A stretch of DNA of 64,000 nucleotides from Metallyticus violacea (Eukaryota > Arthropoda > Insecta > Mantodea > Metallyticidae): the NCBI GenBank assembly GCA_030762175.1, contig CM060840.1:35873501-35937500 (forward strand), read 5' to 3'. This document shows, piece by piece, positions 47,285 through 59,561 of the stretch. Position numbers and translations under genes: made by a program. The notes beneath the pieces were generated by a model, which was not told the DNA's origin, made no database searches, and saw only the letters and a program-made list of their open reading frames with translations. How positions within the stretch are numbered: position 1 is the stretch's first letter; each line of letters opens with the position of its first letter.

Positions 47285-47325
47285 AAAGAAAGAGAGAAAG
47301 AAAGAAAGAAAGAAAGAAAGAAATG
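47285..47325. repeat. (AAAG)n microsatellite
   Basis: About 8 tandem GAAA/AAAG units in a 40 bp pure purine tract. Confidence 0.95.
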
Positions 47326-48378
47326 GAAAAAAATAAGTGATGCATTAAAGATAACTATAGTACCTAATAAAATTATTATAGTTGAAAGGAATGTAAAAAC
47401 ATAAAAATTCTTCTGTATAATTTTTAGAAGTTTAATCACATTTAGCTATTGACAACACAATTTCGGTGTTTCAACGCTTTATTCTCATCTTACTCTTCCT
47501 GCATGCATTTGTGTTATTTAAACCCAGCGCGAATATCCAGTTCGAGCTGCTAGCATTCCATTTAAAAAATATGTACTAGAATATTGACAACCATTAGGAG
47601 TAAAACTGCACTGGCGTGAACAGAAAAGCAAACTCTGACCGCCGGAATCATTTATTCCTACTGTTTTTTTTTTTTCCTCCGTGCATGAGATATAGGAAAC
47701 TATTCCTCCACAGTGGGATCTACGAGGCAATGTACTAGGTTACAGTGTAAAACAGGGTATCGATTTGATTAGCTAATGCTTTACGCCAGTAAGTTTCTGC
47801 AGTGTGACCTTGATAAGGAAATCCTCACCGATACAGCCTTGTGATGTATGTATTTGAACCAGAAATCATGGACCTACAGACAAAAGTTTTGGATTCAAGA
47901 ATAGGGAGAAGAAACATGAGAGGGGAAAAGTTAGATGAGTAAAAAGAGTTGAAGAAGGGATAAATATCGTCATATCCTAGTACAGAAAGGAATACAAAAA
48001 CGTCGATATAAAATAAAACTACCCGATATAGGTAAAATGGATTCATTTTTCAAACTACCATGTAGACAAGAGGCTCTGAACCTAATTGCAATTCCGTAGG
48101 TTATGGAAACAGTATTCAGGTTAATTCTCAATGACAACTTTGCTGGTTTCTCCCAGAGAAAGAGGCTCATAATTGATGATTTCTATAAAGCCCACAAGGT
48201 ACTCCGCGAAAGTTATAGCATTGAAGTGAATGCTTAGATGTATCCTATACACATTATTATAAAGAACCCATTTATTACAAGTCAAGAACAGTAACACGAT
48301 GATAGTGATTGAGTACCTGATAGTGATTACTATTCATCTCATTTGCAACCCATTTTCCAACCTTACCCATTTCTGTAG
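47326..48378. other. Stretch upstream of the Penelope-like fragment
   Basis: Includes several open frames of 63-73 codons, mostly minus strand, with no recognised domain. If the Penelope-like element is longer, its reverse transcriptase should lie here, but I could not find a YxDD block. Confidence 0.4.
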
Positions 48379-48808
48379 ATGTGTTTGAAGAACTTTAATT
48401 CTGACGTGCAGCTTTTCTACAAGTTCTTGACAAATCAGCTTTGGATCAATTTTGTCCTAGGATTTATGAAGTCCAGAGAGTTTAACATTTCTTCATTTGT
48501 TACTTGTTCTTCCAAGAACGTTGTATATATGTTATCTTGTAAGCTTTGCAAAGCATTTTATATTGGTTTAACTTCTACTGTTGTTTCGCTACGTATGAAC
48601 AATCATAGTCGCTCTGTTAAAACCGTCTCCCTTGCCGGTTGCCCAACATGCCTTATCTCACTGTAAGGATTTTGATGATGCTTTTAATCTAACTCTTATT
48701 GATGCGTTACCTACACAATGCTCTGAAAGTTTACTCAGAAAGAGAGAAATGGCAGCTATATTTTTACATAAAGCGCGTATACCACCTGGTTTAAATCTTA
48801 CGTATTAA
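48379..48808 (+). pseudogene. Penelope-like element, GIY-YIG endonuclease segment
   Basis: The plus-strand frame 48379-48666 contains NVVYMLSCKLCKAFYIGLTS. The VVY...YIG pair corresponds to the GIY-YIG nuclease, and the C-x-x-C between them is the zinc-linker feature of Penelope-like elements. It is followed by SLRMNNH with the family's R and H. After a one-base frameshift near 48.63 kb, the next frame runs to the stop at 48806-48808 (PVAQHALSHCKDF, ESLLRKREMAAIFLH, IPPGLNLTY). This matches the usual PVAxHFxxxxH, then LRxxRExxWIxxLxTLxPxGLN tail. The frameshift and absence of a recognisable reverse transcriptase make it an inactive 3' fragment. Confidence 0.8.
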
Positions 48809-49882
48809 TTTTTTTACTCCACTCTCTCATTTCTAGTTTCATCTGTTTCCATGCATAACGTTACCTTCGATACTCAATATTTACTTTTATCACCTTCACT
48901 TGTCTAGCTTCTTACCATTGAAGAATTCAAATAATTCGAAATATAGCAATTTCAAGTGTGACTTTATCTAAGTGTTTTATCCTTATGTACTTTTATTATT
49001 ACTGTTAATTTGTATATATATATAACAATCTTTCAGAAATAGGTTATTATTTTATTTCTTCACTCTACCACAATGAATGTTTCATATTTTTCTTGCTGCC
49101 ATACTCAGTTCTTATCAGATGAAACCCACAGAGGACTTGATGAAGCACGCTTGATATGTAACATAATGACATCAGCATTATGGGCTAGTTATCCAGAAAA
49201 CAATAGGAAACACGGCAATGGTGGCCTAAGAAGCTTAAAGAGCTAACATTATTTTTAATTAAGAAATGTATTATCATGTACTCTTATAATAAATTATAAA
49301 ATAGAAGTAATTATTAAAAAATTGCTAGCAAAATTGTTGGGATTCTACAGTAAATGCTATTGAGTTATTAACATTGCAAATGAATTTGTAAATTAAATCT
49401 TTTAATACTACATATATACCAAAGTAATCTAAAAGGTTAGTATAATTATGTAAAAAAACAAAAGGTAGAATTTTGTTTTACAATAATGCACCAAATATAT
49501 AATAATCTAAGACAGAAGAAAATCAAAATAAAATTATTAAGTTCTAAGCCCAAAATGTTAGTTCAAAGATTTTTTCCTATTATTATAGATAAAAAGTAAG
49601 TTCATTATAATTACTTCTGTAATTAATGTGTATTCGTTATATAGCTATTATAAAAACTCATGTTTTGCTTATATTTTTGGCTAAGATTACATACTTTATA
49701 AGCGTATATATAAATATTTACAGCCTAATGATTAAAAATAATTGCAGTACGTAATTTTTTCACTATGATGCACGACGGAGAACTTCCATAGTTCTAGCAA
49801 AACTGACAACGCCAAGAAAGCTTTCTGCATATAGGTCAACTGTGGAAGGTCGTGTCCCTTGAGGGGTTTGGGGACTCGCACC
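48809..49882. other. Penelope-like 3' flank and AT-rich stretch
   Basis: The first 350 bp probably includes the element's 3' non-coding region. I looked for a hammerhead ribozyme core (CTGANGA with GAAA), a known feature of some Penelope-like elements, and found only an unconvincing CTTGATGAAG. The rest is AT-rich without features. Confidence 0.4.
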
Positions 49883-49902
49883 AATTAATTAGCTAATTAA
49901 TT
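49883..49902. promoter_or_regulatory. Perfect 20 bp palindrome of TAATTA units
   Basis: AATTAATTAGCTAATTAATT is its own reverse complement and contains four overlapping ATTA/TAAT homeodomain core sites. It sits inside a GC-richer segment (about 49775-50060), not in the general AT-rich background. Confidence 0.3.
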
Positions 49903-52430
49903 AGTAAACACGCTCATGGTTTCAAATATAAATCACCCCTCCACTTCACTCGACCTACATGAACTCCAGCCCTTTAGGTTCCCTGTATAGGGTGATAAGA
50001 CGTTCCTCTTCCTGCACGTATCGATCCGTAATTAACATCATCGTTTCCAATCGCGTCACCATTCTTTCATCTTCAACATTTTAGAGATGATTAATTGAGC
50101 TTTTATTTGTTATTGATGAAAAGAAGAGAATACATTAGGCCCCTCAAGATAGTCTTAATAGATTACATATTTTGACAGTTTGTATGAAGTAAATATTAGG
50201 ATATAATTTTATAAAACTTGTTTTTCAAATGTAAAATGAGTAAATAAATCGAAACAAATCGAAAAGGAATATGTTTCACCCACTTTTAAACTTTAATTAG
50301 AACAGAGTTATAGGAGAAAAAAAATTAATTCTATCATACATCGAGTCATCCAGTTATTTTATGACCGACGCGCGGTGGGAACAGGATCAGCCTGTAAGCC
50401 AACGCTCAAAACAATCCGTGCTACATGAATTGGAACCGATGGACTGGCTGAGTTTACCGAAACTAGGCCTTGAGTGTCGCGCTACTCAGTAAAACAGTCT
50501 CCTAAGAATAGTAACTGGCAAATTTAGGCTTAATTAATCTACTCCACAACAGGTGTGTATTCGTATGTCCTACAGAGTCCGCTCATGATTTCAGGAAATT
50601 ACCTGAAGATAATATTTCGGGTAACTAAATAATGTTCCGTCAAGGAAATTCTCAAAAATAATTAAGAGGAAAATGGGTAATTTTATAAGTAGATGCCAAA
50701 ACTGTGCAGTAAACGAAGGTAAGAAATTCCAATTATGTCTCCTTGCGTGACATAAATGAGGTACATTACAAATTAAGTGCATTTAAATTTATTAGACTGT
50801 CTTCCTGAGTTTCTACCGCTGATCGTAGCGCGGCTGGTCATGAGCGATGGCCTATAGGCGGATGCAATCTTCGCCGCCAGGTCATTCATTGGATGGCCTA
50901 TTTTTTGAAACTGATAACTTTAATAGGAAGAAAAAAAATGTTAACAGAAAATAAAAATAAATTACATAGTAACATTTATTTTATTGAAAATTACTTTCAA
51001 AACTTAAGCTATATCGATGTTTCTTCGGCTCAGAGTACTTGCCCTAATCAACATTTTTTAAGATCGAAATTACATTTTAAAACATTAAAAAGCTATAACT
51101 TGTGAAAGAATAATTCAAAAAATAATTATAATGAATTATTCTTATTTTTTATTAAAACTTAATTGAAGAATAAAACTAGAAGTGGGAAATCTAAAGAAAC
51201 AACGATAAAAGAATGATATAGCAACATTAATTTGTAGTCTAATTATTCATTTGTGATATAAAACTTAGATGAGTGGTCGCGTGATGTAAATGTTATCATT
51301 TTCTCAGACATAAGATATTATTTAATACTTACATAAATATCAGAGTTTCTTTTTCCCCAATGAGAGAGTTGTATATCGGGTTGTTATGATGTTCTAATCT
51401 TATACGTAAATCACTAACATGATTCACAATTTATGATTCTTCATAGTTCAACCAGCTAAAAAGACACTAATTACCATAGTTTTACATACGTATTATTGTA
51501 GAACGCTACCTCTGTTTTGGAATGTGCATTAGTATTTCGGAAAATAATAAGTTTATGGAAGTTCATCTTATAATCATTTTACACAGCTTGTATACTTCTA
51601 CTAAGGTTAGGTGTAGGGCAGTCATGAGTGTATCTGTTTGTCAGTTGTTAACATCACATGAATACTAGGTCGTAGTTATGAAAAAGTTTGCATTTAATTA
51701 GCTAAATGAGCTCATGAGCATCAGAGAGACTGGAGAACAGCGAAATCACCGACAGTTAACAATAATTCAAATAACTAACCTTTCCTAATCCGATTTATAC
51801 AGATAGAGACCTTAGCCGATGGAAACGGTTGTAATGCACAACATCAACGTTTACGTTTGCGGAATTCCACAAAATTGAAAAGTTCAAAGACTCTAAGAAA
51901 ATTTAGCCTGAAGGCGGTTCCACACTGTTCAAGAGATTTACATTCGCACGCTATAGTCTAACATAAAGGCAATCCGCCTTTGTTAAAATGCATTAAAACT
52001 TCATAAAATAAAAAATAAACAATGGAAAAGATATATTATTTTACTTTATACTATCACTTTGCCCTAAAAAGCATTAAATGAAATGTAACTGCCATTTTCT
52101 ACTAAAAATGTTCCAAATTATATAAGAAATTAATGTGGGCTCTAGATGTTTCGCATTACAATTACGCTGATCTATTTTCTTTGTCATCATTATTCTATAA
52201 TAAAGAGCAAAATATTGTACAGCAAGGTACATACATAAGTTCTTTTCATTTTGTTAAAGTGTATAGACAAGCATAAGTTTCGTCATTCTATTGTTGAGTC
52301 CTAAACGGGTGGAGTATGAGAGGATTAACAAATCACTTAACTACTCAATAGTCTTTAATTTCTTTATCTATTCCAGTATTAAAAACTGAAGTATTGATTA
52401 CGTAAATTTTGTAATTAAAGTTTTTATATT
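49903..52430. other. Stretch without recognised gene
   Basis: GC-richer segments at about 50365-50500 and 50815-50890 contain no frame or SINE signature that I can support. The remainder is AT-rich. Confidence 0.5.
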
Positions 52431-54400
52431 TGACCAATCAGCCTCGTAACATCCCGAGAAATTCAGTTATGGTGTTGCCAAGCTGAAAACAAAAACAGGA
52501 AACAGCGGAAGAAGCAGAAAACTGGTCGGTCCTCTCGAGTCCTACAACTCCCATGGCACAAACGATTATCCTCTTTCTCCTTCTCCCGCTTCTCCATTCT
52601 GTGAAGGCTACTGAAGCAGTTAGTCGAGCTTTTTTTTTTTTTGTCTGCTTCTTTGTTTTAAAGCATAACTTCAAAAAGAATATGAGTGCATATTTTACAA
52701 ATAAGACATAGTTATTAAGCTATTCATAAGGATACTTTGAGTTTATCCTTTCTCACGACACTGGTGTCCAGAATTTACAGACTGCGTGGCATTCGTATTG
52801 AGTATGAAATGTACTGTATATATTTATTTCAAATATGAAAGTAAATGCTGAAAAATTCATCCTAATTTTTCAATAAATTTTAAATCTATTGATTAAATTA
52901 ATTTTATGTACTGCAGTTTACATAGAAAAATGCCTGAAGTACTTATTATATGCATTCGTCTTTCATCTTTTAAACTTCCCTCTTCCCTTTGCATAGCATA
53001 ATGATTATATCCAGGTGACAAAAAATCTGAAAGAGAAAAAACCTAAAGAAAAACGAAACATACTCGGAAAAATCTTCGACGGCGGCCTTGGACATGGATG
53101 GACAAAAGACTGTAGAAGCGTTTCTTGCTACAAATCACATGGAGATGTTCAAAGTTTTCTAGGTGTATTAAGGTGTTAATAAATGGGCGAAAAAGCTGGA
53201 TTTTAATCAGTAATGGAATATTAGTTTCTCAAAGTGAGTTACCGAAAGTTATATTTTCACCTGAGTCCGCGACTGAGCGCAGCGACCTTTAATTCAAGGG
53301 CAGGCCAACATTTCGCGTGCTGAGGACTTCACGTGGAGCATTCAGTCGCAGTTTGCTGTAAAACATAATTTCTGTCTTTATGTTGATATACGAAATTGAG
53401 ATTCCGGTTATACCTAGAGTCATTGTTACCCACACTTGGAGCGAACATCTTATTAATTACAGTGAAGTAAATTGTACTTTAGTGTGAAAAACAAAACTAA
53501 GTATGTAGGAATGACAAATGACAACTTTACAATAGAAAACTACCAGTGCAAAAATTGACTGCAGACTTACAGTACCGGAAGAACTATTAGTCCCTATTCA
53601 TGAAATAAAACAAACATAGTACGAGTATACATCGTATTATTGATCAAAATGTTGTGAGAGAAACTTATCCATCGATAGACGGCGACTTGTGCGATCTAGG
53701 CCTCGCGCGGCTTTCGTTCAGAGGGCGCTTATTTTAAAAGGATTTAGGTGCAGTCTCCCCCCCCCTTTTCGTTGGTTATTAAATAAATTTTATTTTCTCT
53801 TAAACTACATCTTGAAACTACGAGACAAGCCTTAATGATATTTTTCCTGTAACTAAGATTACAGTCATCCAGTTGTTCATTTATGCTACATTGACACGAT
53901 TAGCATGAAGAATGAGGTTTGTCAGAATTCGCTCAGTAAAACAACGTTGTCACTTTTCTGTAATCTCTTACAATATTATTTAGTGCTAACACAGATCGGG
54001 TGCGGGAGTGAGAATACATTTATAATTTCTTATTTATTATTTAAGGCACCCTCAGATATTGTTTACAATAAGAGAAACAGGAAATATTCATATCTTTGAG
54101 TATGAAAGTAATAATGACAACGCTTCAGAATTACAAAGTATCTTTTAACAGTGCGCTACTGTTTAGACTGAAGCGATAACACTTGATACTCGGTAATCGG
54201 TGGGATGGGGCGAGGTTATTAAGGTGTATTCCGCACTTCATTATCAAAACCTAAAGCATAGTTTCGACACCGGTTTCTATATCATCAATGTTTCTATTTT
54301 TACTAATCCTGTACTACATCAATCCGTGTTTTCTGCCGACAATTAAGAAATTGTTGATAAATAATGATATTTGACTCAGATAAGTCCACTGAATAGAACA
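52431..54400. other. Stretch without recognised gene
   Basis: Small GC-richer spots (about 52490-52625, 53080-53120, 53670-53720) and a C10 run near 53757-53766. A 78-codon minus-strand frame (52438-52674) covers the first spot but shows no domain. Confidence 0.5.
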
Positions 54401-54417
54401 GACATAAAGTTTCATTA

Positions 54418-54500
54418 TGTTTGACCTTCAGGTTCAATTCCTGGTGACACTACGGATTTATCGTGCTTTTCCTCATATGGGAATCCCTAAAAATTGCTTA
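54418..54500 (+). repeat. tRNA-like relic
   Basis: AGGTTCAATTCCTGG is a strong B box, followed by TGACACTACGGATTTATCGTG, as in many SINE junctions. The A box is not convincing. Probably a truncated SINE. Confidence 0.4.
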
Positions 54501-54615
54501 TTAAAGCAATAAGAAAACTAGATAGTAGTATCAAAATGTGACCATCTATTAATAAACGGCTTTGAGAACTTAGCTAAAAGCTGTGTTATTTTTTATTTTA
54601 ACATTCTCTGATCTA

Positions 54616-55869
54616 CGAGGGGTGTTTTAAAGGTTCTCGGTCTGACTCAGAGATCGCATGAAGATGGCCAAATAACTCAAATTATTACGATAGTTGTTAA
54701 GCATCATCCTATAAATGACGCGCTGAAAAGCTTCAGACGCGTAAATGTAGTCATTTGTTTGTGACGATCGTGCAAACAAACTGGTGTTAACATTTTCTAC
54801 AAAATGGATAAAACTAAAATACGAATTGTGATAAAATATTTCGTTTTGATGGGTTCAACTCCAACAGAAATACAAAATACAAGAATTTTTCCACTTCGTT
54901 TTCGACGGTTACTGAATTTAAGCGTGATCTTACGTCCATTCAAAATGTTGAGCACTTAGGAATCCCAAAACTGGTACAACCGAAGAAATTATTGTGACAA
55001 AATATTCACAAAGCCGTATTAAACGATTGCCGCCGATTGAAGATAAGCGAGTTGACTGATATTGCGAAGACCTCGACAAACCATGTCCACGTCCATTACA
55101 CTTTACACGAGGATTTGGGTATGAAATGCTTTGTGCTCGATGGATGCCGAATTTGTTGACAATGGATCAAAAACGCATTAGAATGAACATTTCGCAAGAT
55201 TGTTTAGACTTGTTTAAAAGCCATTCCTCTGAGTTTCTCCGACGTTTCATATCAGTAGATGAAACATTGATTCATCACTACACGCCAGAGACGATGAAGC
55301 AGTCCAAACAGTGGGTGGCAACAAGTTAAAGTGCATAAAAAGCTCCATCTGCAGAAAAAGTCCTGGCTACAGTTTGCCGGGATTCGTGGACTACCTCCAG
55401 AAGGGCAGAACCATCACCGGGGAAATATTACACTTCACTACTGGACCAACTAAAGGATGCTATTCGTGCTAAACGTCCACATTTTGCGAAAAAGAAAGTT
55501 CTCTTTCATAATGATAATGCGCCTTCACACGCGTTTGGGAATGTGGCTGCAAAACTGCATGATGTTCAGTTCCAAGTGCTTCCATATCCCTCATGTTCAC
55601 CGGATTTGGCTCCCAAAGATTATTTTTTGTTCTCAAACCTGAAAAAATGACTGAGTGGACAAACTTCACATCAAATAATGGGATACAAGCTGAGACAGAT
55701 GTTCATTTTTCACAGTTGGACAAATCATTTTTTACTGAGGGCACCAAAAAGTTGGAAAGTCGTTAGAGCGAATGTATTAATTTACGAGGTGAATGTTGAA
55801 AAATAAAAATAAAAATAAAAAATCTCTTAATCCTTGCATTTTCTTGGTCAGACTTTAGTACGCTCCTCA
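54616..55869 (+). mobile_element. Decayed full-length mariner element
   Basis: Length (about 1.25 kb) and layout are those of a mariner. The left end CGAGGGGTGTTTTAAAGG follows a TA at 54614-54615 and matches the complement of the right end (TGAGGAGCGTACTAAAG) at 12 of 17 positions. The transposase starts at the ATG 54804 (MDKTKIRIVIKYFVLMGSTP). Later blocks are LCARWMPNLLTMDQKRIRMN, FLRRFISVDETLIHHYTPET with the first catalytic D (usual W after DET replaced by L), KKKVLFHNDNAPSHA with the second D, and CSPDLAPKDYFLFSNLKK with the third. Several frameshifts and stops (among them 55327-55329 and 55648-55650) inactivate it. Confidence 0.93.
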
Positions 55870-56130
55870 CACAATAAAATGAGTAAAAAGGGCATACATG
55901 AGCATTGAATTGATCTGCCAACATTGAACAAAGTTTCGTTGAGAGATGACGTTATGTCAAATGAGTAACAACAATGGACACTTCCGGATATCGATCCTGG
56001 TATTCAAATTTAAAGCAGCACAACCATTCCGCATAAAGCGCAAGGATTCCAGTTTACCTTTCATTATGCAGATTACTCGCGCATGTTTTACATCCGTTCT
56101 CTTTCTAGTGATCAATGAAGGGCCGTTGTA
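55870..56130. other. Short stretch after the mariner
   Basis: Two opposed frames of about 60 codons overlap here (55946-56131 plus, 55957-56139 minus) with no recognised content. Confidence 0.45.
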
Positions 56131-56560
56131 ACGAAGCATGTGCGTGACGTAACCAGCTCGGAGAGGGGCCGATAAACAAAGCCGAGACTCCTACCGCAAC
56201 GTACTGTTAATTGCACATTATGTGCGAGAAAAGCTTGATGGACGCTAATAATAATTAGACGGGGGCGGGAGCAAAATTGTTCAAGTATAATTTTGGCCTC
56301 GCGAAGGATAAAGTGTGGTTATAGATAAAAAGCAATAGGGCGTGAGGACATGTACACAGGTATTACCGCGATTACTGGTTGTTGCTGCACAAATTATCAA
56401 ACCCGCTAAATGCTCTCACCCTTAGCGGTGACTGTGTGCATGTTATTATCAACGTCTCCGGCCGACAGCTTTGGTTATTCGAGGACGTCAGGGGTGATGG
56501 AACTTTAGGAAGTATAGTAGAGGCAGCTAACTTAATGAAGTCCAGTCAGTGAATATGATT
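56131..56560. promoter_or_regulatory. GC-richer island, candidate conserved non-coding segment
   Basis: About 430 bp with higher GC and many CpGs, no SINE or TE signature and no domain-bearing frame. Phrases such as GGGGCCGATAAACAAAGCCG and ACGTCTCCGGCCGACAG stand out against the flanks. Regulatory function is inference from composition only. Confidence 0.18.
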
Positions 56561-57963
56561 CGAGACTTGCAACTTCTACTAAAACGGTCGTTTAGAGTTC
56601 CCCTATAAGAATGTGAAAGCTTACTTTATTATTGCACATCTGGATTCCTTAAAGAGAGATAGACAGAGACAGAATAAGGCGGAATGAAGTTATGTTGGTA
56701 CTGGACTGTAGACAACAAATGAGAAAGGTACACTAGGTCAGCAGCAACAAACCACGTTTTCCTTTAGCCCCCATCCCCCAAAACCGCTCTTGTTTACCTG
56801 CCGGGCGGTGGCATTGACTTGCTTTGTGTTTGGGTACACAAAACTTGGTGTTAAGTGCTTAAGAATGTTGATGTTTAATTAATTTATTCTACTGTTTATT
56901 TGCTAGTGTTTGTGATGTATGGCGTTTATACGATAAAGTATCCCGTCGTTTTTAATGTCTTAAAAGCCATCGTGCCCCTTTGATTAACAAGCACACTTGC
57001 TCTTCTGACGTTAATGCCTGCATTATTCAAAGTTACCTTATCTGCCTATTGCTCATGAGACAAAATGTCCAGGTTTGCCAGTCTCCTTAGAGCAGTCAGC
57101 TATAAGGAATTGCTTTCTACTGTTGCATTTACTCTTCTCAGCCTAAAATGAAATAGTCCCCTTTAGTAACGATAATCTCAGATGAGATATTCAGTCTATA
57201 AATAGGGTATTCCTGAACTACCAGGCGGAAATCTTACAGGATATGTGCCGTTGTATAGGCTACGTGAGGTTTTGCAATATCTTAAACTAAATAACGCCAG
57301 GAACATGTTTCGTCATCAGTTTAGCTTAGAAAGTACAAACTGTGACGAGTATAGAGAAACTAGTTTATAGTTAGGATCACTGCTCAAGCATACAAAAGTC
57401 ATGATGGAGCTTTGAAAGAAGAAATTTTGGAGACATAAAACAAGTGCCAAAATAATGAAATAAATTTTAAGTGTTTACTGAATAAGTAATGACATACAAG
57501 TGTGTTTTTCTTTCTTACGGGGCTAATTTAAAGTCTGCATTATTTGTGCATTTAAAGTTGCAGTGATTCAAAACTGCACCATGACTTTATGGGGCACAAT
57601 ATTTTATTAATATAAATCGCACTGTTTCATTTGAATAATTCATATAGGTTACAAGAATTAAGATTCTCTGTCTTGCCTTAATACAAAAGTATTGCATTAT
57701 TGTTTTTAATGCAAATGTTCACAATTACTTTCGATTCTCAAGAAGTGAGCTGACGTTCCATTTAACAAATCTATACAAATAGGCCTTTTTCAACGCGTAC
57801 TATAAAAGCAGCATGAAATAAACGTAAAAAATGACACGTGGTGGCATTTTTTCCGAAATTTCAGTTAATACTATTATGAAATGGAATACCTATCCCGGTT
57901 TTAATGAACTACATTGAAATAATTTCATAGTGTAGAGATGTCGTATACAAGAAATTTAAAATT
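56561..57963. other. Stretch without recognised gene
   Basis: About 56755-56850 is GC-richer (CCCCCATCCCCC, then CTGCCGGGCGGTGG) but unassigned. The remainder is AT-rich. Confidence 0.5.
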
Positions 57964-57975
57964 GACAATGTATGG

Positions 57976-58203
57976 GGTCGGCCAGGATCGATGGATTTTT
58001 TCGGGCGAAAAAATTCTAAATATGCCTTCCTTCGGAAGGGAATTAAAGCGTTGGGTCCCATGTCGTACATTCACGGCTTGAAAAAGAATTTCAAGCCTGA
58101 AAGAAGAGGCCTCTGAGCAAAATTTGTCGGCCGTTTCACTGATTTGAATGGGACGCTGATGACCTGTGATGTTAAAGAGCGTCCGTAAATAAATCAACTC
58201 AAC
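57976..58203 (+). repeat. SINE family B, copy 2, lacking its promoter boxes
   Basis: The body is complete (GATGGATTTTTTCGGGCG, CTTCCTTCGGAAGG, TTGGGTCCCATGTCG, GAGGCCTCTGAGCAAAATTT, GAATGGGACGCTGATGACC, ending AATAAATCAACTCAAC). The head is only GTCGGCCAGGATCG: the segment holding both A and B boxes in copy B1 has been removed, joining the first bases of the head to those after the B box. A perfect 12 bp duplication (GACAATGTATGG, 57964-57975 and 58204-58215) flanks the shortened copy. The 101-codon minus-strand frame over it is an artefact. Confidence 0.92.
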
Positions 58204-58215
58204 GACAATGTATGG

Positions 58216-58689
58216 TCTACAACTAAACATAACGCATAATTTATAATGTTATACATTTTGGCATCAGATGCTGATAAGTCGATGTTAAAGTTAAATCGGG
58301 TGAAAAATGGTTTATAATGTCTTTAAAACCGCCTTGCGAGTATAGAGAGATCGATTTTCCGCAATTTGTTATCAGCGTTTTCAAGATTTAGTGTTATAAA
58401 AATCCCTCAAATCTCGAACTAAACATTTGACAGTGCGACACTGAACATCTATTAACTGTATTCTTGTATTATTAGCCAAGCCCAACTATATTTCGTTTAC
58501 TATAAGAAATATTGGTTTTAAATAATTTGAGATTCTTAAAAAGCATCAAAATATTTTCTAATGACAAATAATGTCATCTTATAAACATAATACCAGGTAA
58601 AAGTTTCGTATTTGCTATTGGCAGTATAGGGTAACTTCGGTTACCATTTTTTCCCCACATTGGAATCTGGGAAATTCAGATGGTCTTGA
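58216..58689. other. AT-rich gap
   Basis: No supported feature. Confidence 0.5.
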
Positions 58690-58745
58690 TGCAGTCTACA
58701 CAAATGCTGATGTTCCACAGGCTGCGGGTTCAATTCTTGTCATGT
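58690..58745 (+). repeat. tRNA-like relic
   Basis: GCGGGTTCAATTCTTG is a B box, with TCTACACAAATGCTGATGTTCC upstream as a poor A-box region. It ends in a T-rich stretch. Probably a SINE or tRNA pseudogene remnant. Confidence 0.35.
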
Positions 58746-59042
58746 CTTTAATTGTTTTTATTTAATATGAAGTACTGCGATGCGCATGCTAAAGAATTAT
58801 GAACTAAATTTAATGCTTTCAAGTTTTATGCTGTTTCTCAACAATGAATGCATTACCAACATACAATTCCTAATAAGCTCACTTCTAATATGATGCCTAA
58901 AACTTAATTTACGTGACACATACTCAAGACACAATTCTGAATGGTAAGTACAATAGCTGCAATTATATGAATTAAAATGTTAACAGTTAATTGTATAAAT
59001 TGAAGCATCAATTTAAAACGTAAACTAAAAGCTATTAGGCCC

Positions 59043-59135
59043 TAGTCAGAAAAAAATATGGTGAACGAGACTCGAACTGGAAAATAAATTGCTTACTCTT
59101 ACTCGAAAGCTAACGCCATTATTGCATCAGAGTGA
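59043..59135 (-). repeat. tRNA-like relic
   Basis: On the minus strand, GATGCAATAATGGCGTTAGC (A-box region) precedes CAGTTCGAGTCTCG (B box) at roughly tRNA spacing. The acceptor arms do not pair well. Probably a SINE remnant. Confidence 0.4.
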
Positions 59136-59561
59136 TGCGTTCTGAAACCTTCCTTCGTTATAATGTGTTATGCTTTCGAGGGGCATCTTCATTAGCCAGT
59201 GGCGTTTAGAAACTTATAGCCATATCTTCGAAATTTGAACAGACAGGTCATACGTTTTCTACCTCAAATTACCTGCCTAAGATACCTTCACACTCCCTGC
59301 AATTATTTCGGCGTAGTTCATTAACATAAGGAAAGGAATTTAAATCAGGGGGGTCTTTTAAAAGGTTATAAGGCAACAAGTACAGACAAATTCAAACCGT
59401 AAGGTCACATTTAAAGGCATCAACTTAACAGACAACAAAATTATATCCCCTTTCACTTTTCCATTTTTTGCATACTTTTTATTATACTTATTTCTTCCCT
59501 GCACAAAAACACTTTTCCATATCTATAAACATTAACTACTTATCTTAGGTATCCATAACGG

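Noticed and set aside
49125..49160. Hammerhead ribozyme in the Penelope-like 3' region
   Set aside because: Only CTTGATGAAG is present, not the CTGANGA core, and I could not place the three helices.
50425..50470. tRNA-like boxes (GGTTCCAATTC and a TCAGCCAG string on the minus strand)
   Set aside because: The two motifs are only about 20 bases apart, too close for a tRNA-type promoter.
57925..58230. 101-codon minus-strand frame
   Set aside because: It lies over SINE family B copy 2 and its flanking duplications, and is a translation of the repeat.
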